DNA from: Gallionellaceae bacterium
GTDB lineage: Bacteria > Pseudomonadota > Gammaproteobacteria > Burkholderiales > Gallionellaceae
Length of the DNA: 64,000 nucleotides
Direction: 5' to 3'
Assembly (NCBI GenBank): GCA_006218055.1
Contig: VBWD01000002.1
Location: forward strand, 82,445 to 146,444
The notes below the pieces were generated by a model that was not told the origin of the DNA, made no database searches, and saw only the letters and a list, made by a program, of their open reading frames with translations. Position 1 is the stretch's first letter. Each line of letters opens with the position of its first letter. The position numbers were made by a program, and so were the translations under genes. Shown in pieces: positions 27,966 to 36,828 of this stretch.

Positions 27966-28694
27966 TCAGGAGGGCTTGCTTGGTGCACCCGTCCAAGCAG
28001 CCACCACGATGCCTGCCTCGTAAAGTAGCCACAACGGTATCGCCAACATGAATTGCGACACGATATCGGGCGGGGTGAAGATGGCACCGATGACGAACGC
28101 CGCGACAATCACATAAGAACGTATCTCGCGCAGCTTCTGCACTGTCACAAATCCTATGCGTACCAGCAACACGACCGCCACCGGCACTTGAAATGCGATG
28201 CCAAAGGCCATGAACATGCCGATTACAAAACTCAGATACTTGTCGATGTCCGTCATCACCGCCACCCCTTGTGGCGCAGATGCAGTGATGAATCCGAACA
28301 CCACTGGGAACACTGCGAAATAGGCAAAAGCCATACCGCTATAGAACAGCAAGGTACTGGCGACCACCAACGGTAACACCATGCGTTTTTCCTGCGTATA
28401 CAACCCGGGCGCGACGAAGCGCCATATCTGGTAAAGCATGTAAGGTAACGCGATGAGGAAGGCTGCCATCATCGCCACTTTGAGCGGGACGAAAAACGGC
28501 GTGGTGACATCGGTGGCAATCATCTGCCCACCTTGTGGCAACTTAGCCAACATGGGTTGTGCTAATAATGAATACAGATCAGCTGCCCAAGGAAAGAGAC
28601 AGAGGAAGATCAACAACAGTGCGAGCGCGGAATTCAACAAGCGCGAACGTAGCTCGATAAGATGCCCAACTAAGGTTTCACTGATACCGATCAC
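27966..28694 (-). CDS. tatC: Sec-independent translocase TatC
   Basis: Twin-arginine receptor subunit with six membrane helices, 242 residues. The N-terminal HLIELRSRLLNSAL and the acidic residue of the first periplasmic region (VAPGLYTQEKRMVLP) are typical. It overlaps tatB by 4 bases in the usual tatABC order. The Rieske protein encoded at 24.6 kb is a probable substrate. Confidence 0.95.
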   Translation of the reverse strand: MIGISETLVGHLIELRSRLLNSALALLLIFLCLFPWAADLYSLLAQPMLAKLPQGGQMIATDVTTPFFVPLKVAMMAAFLIALPYMLYQIWRFVAPGLYTQEKRMVLPLVVASTLLFYSGMAFAYFAVFPVVFGFITASAPQGVAVMTDIDKYLSFVIGMFMAFGIAFQVPVAVVLLVRIGFVTVQKLREIRSYVIVAAFVIGAIFTPPDIVSQFMLAIPLWLLYEAGIVVAAWTGAPSKPS

Positions 28695-29038
28695 TGTGGA
28701 TTATTTTTGACGTCGTTATGGGGTGAGACCTCGATCGGGTCTATTGGGGGAGATTGGCTATATTGTGCTTGGAGTATCTGCTGTTCCAGCGTAAGTTGCG
28801 CAGCCTTAACTTCTTGCTCCACTTCACCAACTTGCTGCACGAAGTCCCGCTTCATCTTACTCGCCGCTTCAAGATCCATCTCGTTAGAGATGTCGTTCTT
28901 GACCGTACTCACATAGCGTTGTAAGCGCCCCCACATATGCCCGGCTGTGCGAGCCACTTGCGGCAATCTCTCCGGACCTACAACGATGAGCGCCACCAAG
29001 GCGACCACCACCAGCTCGGAAAAAGCCACGTCGAACAT
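28691..29038 (-). CDS. tatB: Sec-independent translocase TatB
   Basis: Product of 115 residues: membrane helix VAFSELVVVALVALIVVGPERLPQVARTAG with Glu8 and the FxELxxV signature, then an amphipathic helix and a charged tail. Longer and more acidic than TatA, as expected. Between tatA and tatC. Confidence 0.93.
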   Translation of the reverse strand: MFDVAFSELVVVALVALIVVGPERLPQVARTAGHMWGRLQRYVSTVKNDISNEMDLEAASKMKRDFVQQVGEVEQEVKAAQLTLEQQILQAQYSQSPPIDPIEVSPHNDVKNNPQ

Positions 29039-29041
29039 GGT

Positions 29042-29239
29042 CTACTTCTCCTTCACTTCGCCTTCGATGGTCTTGCTGTCGGTCTTTTTGACGGACTCGT
29101 CTTCGCCCTTCATGCCGTCTTTGAATCCCTTCACCGCACCCCCCAGGTCACTACCGACGTTACGCAATTTCTTGGTGCCGAAAACAAGAACAACGACCAA
29201 TAATACGATCAACCAATGCCAGATGCTGAATGAACCCAT
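29042..29239 (-). CDS. tatA: Sec-independent translocase TatA
   Basis: Pore-forming subunit, 65 residues: helix [30 protein letters not shown] with the FGTKKL motif, then a short charged tail. First of tatABC, downstream of the HIT gene. Confidence 0.94.
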   Translation of the reverse strand: MGSFSIWHWLIVLLVVVLVFGTKKLRNVGSDLGGAVKGFKDGMKGEDESVKKTDSKTIEGEVKEK

Positions 29240-29256
29240 GATGTCTCCTTGATGAA

Positions 29257-29607
29257 TTAGCTACGCTTTACCATCGGCGGGATATTGCCTCCGCCGATGA
29301 TGTGGATATGCAGGTGAAACACTTCTTGTCCGCCACCTTTGCCAGAATTGATGACGGTACGGAATCCATTTTCCAAACCCTGCTCGCGCGCCAATTTCGG
29401 TGCGAGCGTAAGCATCTTACCCAACAATTCCGCATGACTGTCATCGGTCTCCATCAAGGAGGCTAGGTGACGCTTGGGGATGATCATGAGATGCACGGGC
29501 GCAACGGGATTGATATCGTGGAAAGCAAACACTTCATCATCCTCATACACCTTGCGGCTCGGTATCTCGCCGTGCGCGATCTTGCAGAAGAGGCAGTTGT
29601 CGCTCAT
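29257..29607 (-). CDS. HIT-domain nucleoside phosphohydrolase (HinT-like)
   Basis: Product of 116 residues with the HxHxH motif (HLHIHIIGG) near the C-terminus and [13 protein letters not shown] at the start. HinT enzymes hydrolyse adenosine phosphoramidates. It overlaps hisE by 4 bases, a typical his operon tail in betaproteobacteria. Confidence 0.93.
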   Translation of the reverse strand: MSDNCLFCKIAHGEIPSRKVYEDDEVFAFHDINPVAPVHLMIIPKRHLASLMETDDSHAELLGKMLTLAPKLAREQGLENGFRTVINSGKGGGQEVFHLHIHIIGGGNIPPMVKRS

Positions 29608-29921
29608 TTTCGGCTTGCTTTCTCGGCGATACCGGAGACACCTTCACGCCGCGCCAACTCTTTCAGCACATCGTCCGCACTCAATCCTTTTTGCGCAAGC
29701 AACACCATGGTGTGAAACCACAGATCAGCGACTTCATAAGTCAGATGTTGCTTATCGCCATCCTTGGCCGCCAACAAGACCTCGCCCGCCTCTTCGATCA
29801 CCTTCTTCAAAATAGCATCGTCGCCCTTGCTGAACAGCTTGGCGACGTAAGAAGACTCAGGCGCTGCTTGTTTGCGCGCCGCTATGGTCTCTGTCAGTTT
29901 TTGTAAGATGTCGTTGCTCAT
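29604..29921 (-). CDS. hisE: Phosphoribosyl-ATP pyrophosphatase
   Basis: Second step of histidine biosynthesis. The 105-residue all-helical MazG-like protein has [17 protein letters not shown] with the acidic metal-binding residues and [15 protein letters not shown]. Separate from hisI, as usual in betaproteobacteria, with a REP palindrome in between. Confidence 0.95.
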   Translation of the reverse strand: MSNDILQKLTETIAARKQAAPESSYVAKLFSKGDDAILKKVIEEAGEVLLAAKDGDKQHLTYEVADLWFHTMVLLAQKGLSADDVLKELARREGVSGIAEKASRK

Positions 29922-29927
29922 TCGTTT

Positions 29928-29953
29928 GTCATTCCCGCGCCGGCGGGAATCCA
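29928..29953. repeat. REP-like palindrome between hisI and hisE
   Basis: ATTCCCGC-GCCG-GCGGGAAT (29931-29950) is a perfect 8-bp stem palindrome preceded by GTC and followed by CCAG, the classic short palindromic repeat layout. It sits in the middle of the his operon. Confidence 0.75.
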
Positions 29954-29954
29954 G

Positions 29955-30344
29955 TTATTTTTTATAAATCTCGTCGGGTGATTTCAGTACCGCATCAATC
30001 TCGACCCATTCGCCCTTTTCCAGTTTGCTGAAAAAGCAGCTCTGGCGTCCTGTGTGGCATGCAATGCCGCCCTGTTGTTCTACTTGTAGCAGCACCACAT
30101 CACCATCGCAGTCTAGCCGAATCTCTTTCACCTTCTGGATATGTCCAGACTCCTCACCCTTATGCCACAATTTCTTACGCGAACGCGACCAGTATATCGC
30201 CTCACTCTTTTGCCAAGTCAGCAACAAAGCCTCGCGATTCATCCACGCTACCATCAGCACGCGCCCAGTGTCTGCGTCTTGCGCGATGGCGGGAACCAAG
30301 CCGTCAGCCGACCAGTTGATCTTATTCAACCAAACTTCGCTCAT
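29955..30344 (-). CDS. hisI: Phosphoribosyl-AMP cyclohydrolase
   Basis: Third step of histidine biosynthesis: opens the adenine ring of PR-AMP. The 129-residue product has the zinc/magnesium-binding motif [14 protein letters not shown] and [10 protein letters not shown], plus the conserved [12 protein letters not shown]. Operon position between hisF and hisE is standard. Confidence 0.96.
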   Translation of the reverse strand: MSEVWLNKINWSADGLVPAIAQDADTGRVLMVAWMNREALLLTWQKSEAIYWSRSRKKLWHKGEESGHIQKVKEIRLDCDGDVVLLQVEQQGGIACHTGRQSCFFSKLEKGEWVEIDAVLKSPDEIYKK

Positions 30345-30359
30345 TTAATCCCCAAATCA

Positions 30360-30434
30360 GCCATAGAGTACACAGAGAATTTCAGGCACTCGAAGCCCAA
30401 CTGGTTTCCCTGTGAGCTCCGTGTTCTCTGTGGC
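30360..30434. repeat. Small inverted-repeat element between hisF and hisI
   Basis: The ends GCCATAGAGTACACAGAGAA and TTCTCTGTGGC share CACAGAGAA/TTCTCTGTG in opposite orientation, spanning about 75 bases. I cannot read a gene in it. It looks like a miniature mobile or dispersed element, but a genome-wide count would be needed to be sure. Confidence 0.45.
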
Positions 30435-30451
30435 AAATTGTTGTTAAGAAT

Positions 30452-31210
30452 TTAAAGTCTTACTTCTATACCTTGCGCCGCCATGTGCAGCTTGGCCTGT
30501 TGCACGGTGTATTCGCCAAAGTGGAAGATGCTGGCTGCCAACACCGCATCGGCACCACCCAGCTTCACCCCGTCGGCAAGATGTTGCAAATTACCCACGC
30601 CGCCACTGGCGATGACAGGAATCTCCAAGGCATCCGTCACTGCACGCGTCAGTGCCAAGTCGAAGCCGCGCTTCTGACCATCCTGATCCATGCTGGTCAG
30701 CAGAATCTCGCCCGCGCCCAATTTCTGCATCTTCTTTGCCCATTGGATGACATCAAAGCCGGTGGCCTTGCGACCACCGTGGGTGAACACTTCCCATTTG
30801 TTGGGTGCAGTCTGTTTTGCGTCGATCGCCACAACGATGCATTGCGAACCGTAACGCGATGCGGCATCTGCCACCAGTTGAGGATTCACCACTGCAGAGG
30901 TGTTGATGCTGACTTTGTCGGCACCTGCGTTGAGCAGATTGCGCACGTCTTGCACTTCGCGCACGCCACCACCAACCGTCAATGGAATGAACACCTGCTC
31001 AGCCACTTGCTCGATGATGCGGAAGATGATGCCGCGATCATCAGAGCTGGCTGTGATGTCTAGGAATGTGAGTTCGTCTGCACCTTGATCGTCATAGCGT
31101 TTGGCGATCTCGACTGGATCTCCCGCATCACGCAACTCAACGAAACTGACACCTTTGACCACGCGACCGGCGGTCACATCCAAACAGGGAATGATTCGTT
31201 TTGCCAGCAT
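30452..31210 (-). CDS. hisF: Imidazole glycerol phosphate synthase, cyclase subunit
   Basis: TIM-barrel partner of HisH. Start ATG 31210 ([20 protein letters not shown]) overlaps the hisA stop as TGATG, giving 252 residues. Catalytic Asp in PCLDV and Asp in VVAIDAKQT are visible. Ends 108 bases before hisI, with a repeat in the gap. Confidence 0.96.
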   Translation of the reverse strand: MLAKRIIPCLDVTAGRVVKGVSFVELRDAGDPVEIAKRYDDQGADELTFLDITASSDDRGIIFRIIEQVAEQVFIPLTVGGGVREVQDVRNLLNAGADKVSINTSAVVNPQLVADAASRYGSQCIVVAIDAKQTAPNKWEVFTHGGRKATGFDVIQWAKKMQKLGAGEILLTSMDQDGQKRGFDLALTRAVTDALEIPVIASGGVGNLQHLADGVKLGGADAVLAASIFHFGEYTVQQAKLHMAAQGIEVRL

Positions 31211-31968
31211 CAGAGTTGGGGTGATAGTTCGTCCGCCAATGCTTGCGCAGCGCGGAAATCCAGTGTGCCTTCGTAAATGGCACGGCCTGTGATCGCGCCC
31301 GTGATACCTTCGGAACGCACAGCACACAGTTTGCGGACATCATCCAGATTGGTGATGCCACCGCTGGCGATGACCGGCACATGCAAGGGACGCGCCAATT
31401 CAACTGTCGCTTCGATGTTAACCCCACTCATCATGCCGTCGCGGCCGATATCGGTGTAGATGATGGCTTCCACGCCATAGTCTTCAAAGCGCTTTGCCAA
31501 ATCGGCGACATCATGGCCTGTGAGCTTGGACCAACCATCCACCGCCACTTTGCCCCCTTTGGCATCAAGGCCCACCATCACATGTCCGGGGAAAGCATCA
31601 CACGCCTCATGCAGGAAACCCGGTACTTTGACCGCAGCCGTACCAATGATGACGTAAGTGACACCCAGATCGAGATAACGCTCGATGGTCTCCAGATCGC
31701 GAATGCCGCCACCCAGTTGCACCGGCACGTCAGTTCCAACCGCTTCGATGATGCTGCGTACCGCCGCTTCGTTCTTGGGTTTGCCGGCGAAGGCACCGTT
31801 CAGGTCGACCAGATGCAGGCGGCGCGCACCTTGCGCCAGCCAGTGTTTCGCCATCGCGGCGGGATCGTCAGAGAACACGGTCGCGCCCTCCATCTCACCT
31901 TGACGCAGACGTACACACTGGCCGTCTTTCAAATCGATTGCAGGGATGATCAGTGTTTTAGTATCCAT
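31210..31968 (-). CDS. hisA: ProFAR isomerase
   Basis: Amadori-type isomerase with a TIM barrel of 252 residues, homologous to HisF. Catalytic Asp in PAIDLKDG and the second Asp in [17 protein letters not shown] are present. TGATG coupling to hisF. Confidence 0.96.
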   Translation of the reverse strand: MDTKTLIIPAIDLKDGQCVRLRQGEMEGATVFSDDPAAMAKHWLAQGARRLHLVDLNGAFAGKPKNEAAVRSIIEAVGTDVPVQLGGGIRDLETIERYLDLGVTYVIIGTAAVKVPGFLHEACDAFPGHVMVGLDAKGGKVAVDGWSKLTGHDVADLAKRFEDYGVEAIIYTDIGRDGMMSGVNIEATVELARPLHVPVIASGGITNLDDVRKLCAVRSEGITGAITGRAIYEGTLDFRAAQALADELSPQL

Positions 31969-31978
31969 GATTTAACAG

Positions 31979-32614
31979 TCAGGCAGGATTCCAGTTAATA
32001 AAATTTTGTAGCAACTTCAATCCGGCGGCAGCGCTCTTCTCTGGGTGAAATTGCACTGCGAACAAATTATCTTTCGCCACCGCACACACAAAAGGAGTCG
32101 GATAATCACTCGTAGCTTGCGCCAAAGCAGCATCGCTTGGCTGCACATGATAACTATGCACGAAATAAAAACGAGCGTCTTGCTCGATGCCATTCCAAAG
32201 CGCGTGATCCGCATGGTGTACGCGGTTCCAGCCCATGTGCGGTACTTTGAGTTTCCCGCCCTGCTCATCCGTCAGTCCAGAGGCAAAGCGAACCACCTCA
32301 CCCGGCAACACCCCCAATCCTGGCACATCGCCTTCCGAGCTATGTTCGAACAGCATTTGCAAGCCGATGCAGATACCCAAGAAAGGCTTGGTGCGTGCCG
32401 CATCGAGAACTGTTTGACGCAGACCGCGCGCCTCTAGCTCGCGCATGCAGTCACGCATCGCTCCCTGCCCGGGAAACACCACACGTTTGGCGGCGGCAAT
32501 GATCTTGGCATCATCGGTCACGCACACAGAAGCATCCGGTGCCACCTTGTGCACGGCCTGATGCACCGAGCGCAAGTTACCCATGCCGTAGTCAACGATC
32601 GCTACATCAACCAT
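31979..32614 (-). CDS. hisH: Imidazole glycerol phosphate synthase, glutamine amidotransferase subunit
   Basis: Class I glutaminase of 211 residues with nucleophile Cys in FLGICIGLQMLF and the His/Glu pair in FAVQFHPEKS, feeding ammonia to HisF. Confidence 0.96.
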   Translation of the reverse strand: MVDVAIVDYGMGNLRSVHQAVHKVAPDASVCVTDDAKIIAAAKRVVFPGQGAMRDCMRELEARGLRQTVLDAARTKPFLGICIGLQMLFEHSSEGDVPGLGVLPGEVVRFASGLTDEQGGKLKVPHMGWNRVHHADHALWNGIEQDARFYFVHSYHVQPSDAALAQATSDYPTPFVCAVAKDNLFAVQFHPEKSAAAGLKLLQNFINWNPA

Positions 32615-32620
32615 GTTTAT

Positions 32621-33208
32621 TTAAAGCGTGCCCTTGGTGGATGGCATCACGCCAGACATGCGTGGGTCTTGCTCCAACGCGACACGTAGGGCGCGACCGA
32701 AGGCCTTGAAGATGGTCTCAGCCTGATGGTGGGCATTATCGCCCGCCAAGTTATCGATATGTAGAGTCACCAAAGCGTGATTGACGAAGCCCTGGAAGAA
32801 CTCGCGAATAAGGTCCACATCGAATTCGCCAATGTTGGAACGGGTGAATTCGCAGTTGAAAACCAAGCCGGGGCGGCCGGAGATGTCGAGCACCACACGC
32901 GACAATGCCTCATCCAGAGGCACATAGGCGTGACCGTAACGGCGCAGACCTTTTTTGTCACCGACGGCCTGATTGAAAGCTTGACCCAGCGTGATGCCGA
33001 TGTCTTCCACCGTGTGGTGGGCATCGATATGCAGATCACCCTTTGCCAATATTTCCAGATCGACTAAGCCATGCCGAGCTACCTGATCCAACATGTGCTC
33101 AAGGAAGTGCAAACCGGTGTCCAGCCTGACCTTGCCCGTACCATCGAGATTCAACTCGACGGCGATTTTGGTTTCCAGGGTGTTGCGTGTGACTTTTGCG
33201 CTGCGCAT
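32621..33208 (-). CDS. hisB: Imidazoleglycerol-phosphate dehydratase
   Basis: Monofunctional 195-residue HisB without the phosphatase half. [14 protein letters not shown] and [13 protein letters not shown] supply the manganese-binding histidines, and the C-terminal [19 protein letters not shown] motif reads [15 protein letters not shown]. Located between hisC and hisH. Confidence 0.96.
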   Translation of the reverse strand: MRSAKVTRNTLETKIAVELNLDGTGKVRLDTGLHFLEHMLDQVARHGLVDLEILAKGDLHIDAHHTVEDIGITLGQAFNQAVGDKKGLRRYGHAYVPLDEALSRVVLDISGRPGLVFNCEFTRSNIGEFDVDLIREFFQGFVNHALVTLHIDNLAGDNAHHQAETIFKAFGRALRVALEQDPRMSGVMPSTKGTL

Positions 33209-33216
33209 CTTTTTTC

Positions 33217-34311
33217 CTATGCGAGTTGGTTGATCGAGTTTTGCAATGCTGCAAGGAACTTAGCATCTTCCTCCGGCGAGCCCACCGTGACGCGCAGACA
33301 ATCTGCCAAAGCTGGATGCCCCCCGTTTAGGTTCTTTATCAATACGCCCCGTTGTTTCAAGCCTTCGAATATCTGAGTGGCTTTTGCCACACGGAACAGG
33401 ATGAAGTTAGCTTCGCTTGGAAAAGCCTTCACACCACGGATTGTACTCAAGACAGACATCAGCCTTGTCCGTTCTTGCTTGATACTTTCCGCCTGCGCCA
33501 ACAACACATCATGGTGTTGCAGTAATTTTGAAGCGACCAATTGCGGCAGGACGCCGACATTATACGGTAAGCGCAGCTTTTCCAACTGCTCAAGCCAAGC
33601 CTTGGAGCCCGCCAGAAAACCCAAACGCAAGCCTGCCATCCCCAGCTTAGAAAAAGTGCGCATCACTAATAGATTGTCGTAGCGCGCCAAATGCGGGATG
33701 AAGCTGTCACTGGCGAAGGCATAATACGCCTCATCCACCACAACCAATCCGGGGGTTGCTTCGATGATCCGCCTGACGGCCTCCGCATCAAACAAGTTGC
33801 CCGTGGGATTGTTAGGGTAAGCAAGGAACACCAGTGCTGGCTGCTCACGCTTGATAGCGTCCAACGTCGCTTGCAGATCCAGCGAAAAATCCTGAGTCAG
33901 CGGCACGCCGACATATCTCATGCCCGTGAAGGCGGCGATCATCTTATACATCACGAAGGAAGGCTCGACGCTCAGCAACACCGCCCCAGGTTTCGCCAAT
34001 GCCAACGCCAACACTTGGATGATCTCATCCGACCCATTGCCTAACAGCAAATCCATGCCAGACGGCAGATTAGTGACCGAGCGAATGTGCAATTTCAAAT
34101 CATATGCCCCAGCGTCCGGATAACGATTGATGGCTGCGTCCGCCGTCAGTTGCGCGAGCTCCTGCCGCAAACTCTGCGGCAAAAAGTAGGGGTTCTCCAT
34201 CGCATCTAACTTGACGAAACCAACACTCGGCGGCACGTGATAAGCATGGAGCGCCTGTATCTCAGGACGAATCAGACTCTGCGGGGTGACAATAGTTGGA
34301 ACGGAAGACAT
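33217..34311 (-). CDS. hisC: Histidinol-phosphate aminotransferase
   Basis: PLP-dependent type I fold enzyme. I use ATG 34311 ([18 protein letters not shown], 364 residues); TTG 34329 would add six residues. PLP Lys in [18 protein letters not shown] motif [11 protein letters not shown] and VVDEAYYAF are visible. First gene in the visible his operon; a 98-base gap separates it from the divergent sensor kinase gene. Confidence 0.94.
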   Translation of the reverse strand: MSSVPTIVTPQSLIRPEIQALHAYHVPPSVGFVKLDAMENPYFLPQSLRQELAQLTADAAINRYPDAGAYDLKLHIRSVTNLPSGMDLLLGNGSDEIIQVLALALAKPGAVLLSVEPSFVMYKMIAAFTGMRYVGVPLTQDFSLDLQATLDAIKREQPALVFLAYPNNPTGNLFDAEAVRRIIEATPGLVVVDEAYYAFASDSFIPHLARYDNLLVMRTFSKLGMAGLRLGFLAGSKAWLEQLEKLRLPYNVGVLPQLVASKLLQHHDVLLAQAESIKQERTRLMSVLSTIRGVKAFPSEANFILFRVAKATQIFEGLKQRGVLIKNLNGGHPALADCLRVTVGSPEEDAKFLAALQNSINQLA

Positions 34312-34354
34312 GGCTAGGGGGTGTTTCAATGATGTCGGGCATTCTACCGTAATC

Positions 34355-34384
34355 TGGCGAATAAGCAGAAACGCCGCTTATAAT
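34355..34384 (+). promoter_or_regulatory. Possible promoter of the sensor kinase gene
   Basis: TATAAT (34379-34384) is a perfect -10 hexamer with a weak -35 TGGCGA (34355-34360), 18-base spacer, 26 bases before the ATG at 34410. Confidence 0.4.
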
Positions 34385-34409
34385 CCCCGCATCGTAAAAA
34401 GGCCTAGCC

Positions 34410-35930
34410 ATGACTGCCAAGAGACTCCGCGTACTACTGGTCGAGACTTCCGACACGGACGCACAAGAAACGTTAGCCAAACTAAGTTCTTCCGGATACA
34501 CCCTTGATCATCATCGGGTGGCGAGCGCGAGCGCCATGCAGTCTGCTCTTTCCGATGCCACCTTCGATGTCGTCCTATGTAGTGACGACCCAGACGGATT
34601 CGGCGGATTGGAAGCGTTTAGACTCCTGCAACAACTCGAGCTAGACATCCCGTTCCTGCTTCTGGCACGCGACCTGAGGGAAGAGACCATCATCCGCACC
34701 ATGCAGGATGGGGCTGACGACTACATCCTCAAAGGCAGTTTGAATCGCCTCATTCCTTCAATCGAACACAATCTGCGCGAAGCGCGTATCCGTGCCGAGC
34801 ATCGCGTCGCCCAACTGGAATTGATCGAGAACCAGACGCGGATGCATGCCTTCATCGCCGACTTACCCGGCATGGCTTACCAGATCCTGTTACACAAAGA
34901 TGGGCGAGTGAGCTTCCCCTACGTGAGCGAAGGTTGCCAAGCTTTGCTAGGACTGGAGCCACAGGAACTCATCGCCGACACACAACTGTTCGAGGCCATG
35001 CTGCATCCAGATGATCGCGCCGGCCATCAGCAGAGTATGCACACCTCGGCACAAAATCTGACCTTCTGGAATTGGGAAGGTCGCATACTCACCATGCCGA
35101 ATAATGAGATCAAATGGGTCAATCTGCGCTGCAGCCCACGCCAGACCTTCGAAGGGGTCCAGTGGGAAGGCATCATGCTCAATATCACCCAGAGCAAGAC
35201 GGCAGAAGCGGAACTGAACCGTTCACAAGAACAGCTGCGTGAACTCTCATCCCACATCCAGGATGTGCGCGAACAAGAACGCATCGCCATCGCGCGTGAG
35301 GTGCATGACGACCTAGGTAGCCTACTTACCGCCACCAAGCTCGATATCGCTTGGCTCATCGGACGACTGAAAGAGCAGCCCGAACTGGCAGCAAAAGCAA
35401 AAATGATCGAGGAGTTGGTGGATAAATGCGTGCGTTCCGCCAGCACCATCTCACGCAATCTGCGTCCTAGCGCCCTAGACACCTTCGGCCTTGTCGCCGC
35501 CATTGAGAACGAAGCATACGAATTCGCACAACGTACTGGCGTCACCTGCACCTTTGACAATATGGATGAAGGCATCACTGTCTCGCCCCACATCGCCATC
35601 ACCCTCTTCCGCATTTTCCAAGAGGCGCTGGCCAATATCACCAAACATGCTGCTGCCAGCAAAGTCTCCATCTCGGTCATCAATAAGGCCGAATGTGTGG
35701 ATCTAGTGGTACATGACAATGGGCGTGGAATACGCGATGCAGATCGCGCCAAACCTCGCTCTTTCGGTTTGCGTGGCATCTTCGAGCGAGTCGCCCATTT
35801 TGGCGGAGACGTCAAACTGGAAAGTGCGCCCGGTAAGGGTACAACCCTTTCGGTATGCATCCCGCATCAATCAACCAGCAATACTGCGCCATCTTTATCA
35901 CCCGAATCGCAGCAAGCCCTTTTCGAATGA
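34410..35930 (+). CDS. NarL-type sensor histidine kinase with degenerate receiver and PAS domain
   Basis: Product of 506 residues. Order: receiver-like domain (1-125), PAS (about 145-260), coiled-coil linker, HisKA_3 kinase with phosphoacceptor His299 in AIAREVHDDLGSLL, and HATPase_c (VVHDNGRGI, SFGLRGIFERV). In the receiver the phosphoacceptor Asp position reads Ser58 (VVLCSDDPDG where relatives have LSDYNMPG), the acidic pair at the N-terminus is lost (VETSDTDA), and the switch Thr/Ser is Ala86; only Lys108 remains. So it likely does not accept phosphate. No membrane segment is visible. Coupled to a NarL-type regulator 19 bases downstream. Confidence 0.88.
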   Translation: MTAKRLRVLLVETSDTDAQETLAKLSSSGYTLDHHRVASASAMQSALSDATFDVVLCSDDPDGFGGLEAFRLLQQLELDIPFLLLARDLREETIIRTMQDGADDYILKGSLNRLIPSIEHNLREARIRAEHRVAQLELIENQTRMHAFIADLPGMAYQILLHKDGRVSFPYVSEGCQALLGLEPQELIADTQLFEAMLHPDDRAGHQQSMHTSAQNLTFWNWEGRILTMPNNEIKWVNLRCSPRQTFEGVQWEGIMLNITQSKTAEAELNRSQEQLRELSSHIQDVREQERIAIAREVHDDLGSLLTATKLDIAWLIGRLKEQPELAAKAKMIEELVDKCVRSASTISRNLRPSALDTFGLVAAIENEAYEFAQRTGVTCTFDNMDEGITVSPHIAITLFRIFQEALANITKHAAASKVSISVINKAECVDLVVHDNGRGIRDADRAKPRSFGLRGIFERVAHFGGDVKLESAPGKGTTLSVCIPHQSTSNTAPSLSPESQQALFE

Positions 35931-35949
35931 ATCCAACTAGGGATACCGA

Positions 35950-36582
35950 ATGATCAAAGTACTCATCGCTGACGACCACGCTTTGATCCGCAAGGGATTG
36001 AAACAACTGCTAGATGACACCGAAGAGTTGCGCGTAACAGGTGAGGCGGAAAGCGGGAACGAAGCCATTAAGATGGTGCAAACAGGGGCATTCGATGTGG
36101 TCCTGTTGGATATCAGCATGCCCGATAAACATGGGATTGATGTGCTCAAGCAGATCAAAGATTGCCAACCGCAGCTGCCTGTATTGATGCTGAGCATGCA
36201 CCCCGAAGAACAATATGCACTGCGCTCCATGAAAGCAGGAGCGGCTGGATATCTCAACAAACAAAGTGCACCAGCACAATTGGTGACGGCGATACGTCAA
36301 GTCGCCAAAGGCAAGAAATACATCAGCAGCGAACTGGCCGAACAATTGGCCGAAGGATTGTCACGGGGTTACCAGGAGCTACTTCACCAGACACTCTCCA
36401 ACCGTGAATATCAGACCTTGTGCTTGATGGCTCAGGGGAAAAAATTGAGTGACATGGCCGAAATCATGTCACTCAGCCCCAAGACCATCAGCGTTTACCG
36501 CTCCCGCTTGCTTGAGAAGATGAAACTCAAGACCAACGCCGAAGCTATCCACTACGCGATCAACAACCACCTGATTGAATAG
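35950..36582 (+). CDS. NarL/FixJ-type response regulator
   Basis: Product of 210 residues: receiver with Asp54 in VVLLDISMP, acidic pair DDHA and conserved Lys in GYLNKQS; C-terminal LuxR-type helix-turn-helix (LSNREYQTLCLMAQGKKLSDMAEIMSLSPKTISVYRSRLLEKM, in parts). Cognate partner of the upstream kinase by position. Targets unknown; the next gene is a diguanylate cyclase. Confidence 0.93.
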   Translation: MIKVLIADDHALIRKGLKQLLDDTEELRVTGEAESGNEAIKMVQTGAFDVVLLDISMPDKHGIDVLKQIKDCQPQLPVLMLSMHPEEQYALRSMKAGAAGYLNKQSAPAQLVTAIRQVAKGKKYISSELAEQLAEGLSRGYQELLHQTLSNREYQTLCLMAQGKKLSDMAEIMSLSPKTISVYRSRLLEKMKLKTNAEAIHYAINNHLIE

Positions 36583-36734
36583 CGCCCCTAAAGGTCGCTT
36601 CTAACAATTCAAAGTTCTCAGCAAGACAAAGCGTGAACGGAAAATCGCGACGCGGTATCTGTTTGATATGTAAGGAGTGATTTTTTGTGAGCAACTCCGT
36701 ATTGCGACGAAATTTGGATTATTAGAGGTGCCCT

Positions 36735-36761
36735 TAAAGTAGCGGCGATTTCTGCCGCTAT
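36735..36761 (+). promoter_or_regulatory. Possible sigma-28 promoter before the diguanylate cyclase
   Basis: TAAAGTAG (36735-36742), 11-base spacer, GCCGCTAT (36754-36761) resembles the flagellar sigma-28 consensus TAAAGTTT-N11-GCCGATAA. A hairpin AGCGGC/GCCGCT overlaps it, so a terminator origin cannot be excluded. Apart from this, 36583-36828 shows only a 12-codon GTG ORF (36687-36725). Confidence 0.4.
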
Positions 36762-36828
36762 TCAAGGCTTAAGGGTTGCAACTGAAACACATAATGCGTG
36801 ACATGCCCATTGCCCCAAGAGCCTACCC

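Noticed and set aside
35027..35860. 277-residue minus-strand frame across the sensor kinase
   Set aside because: Shadow of the kinase; Ser/Met/Arg-rich composition and no start signal.
36687..36725. Twelve-codon GTG-started ORF with an AAGGAG site
   Set aside because: Too short and without a regulatory context such as repeated codons or an attenuator; could be chance.
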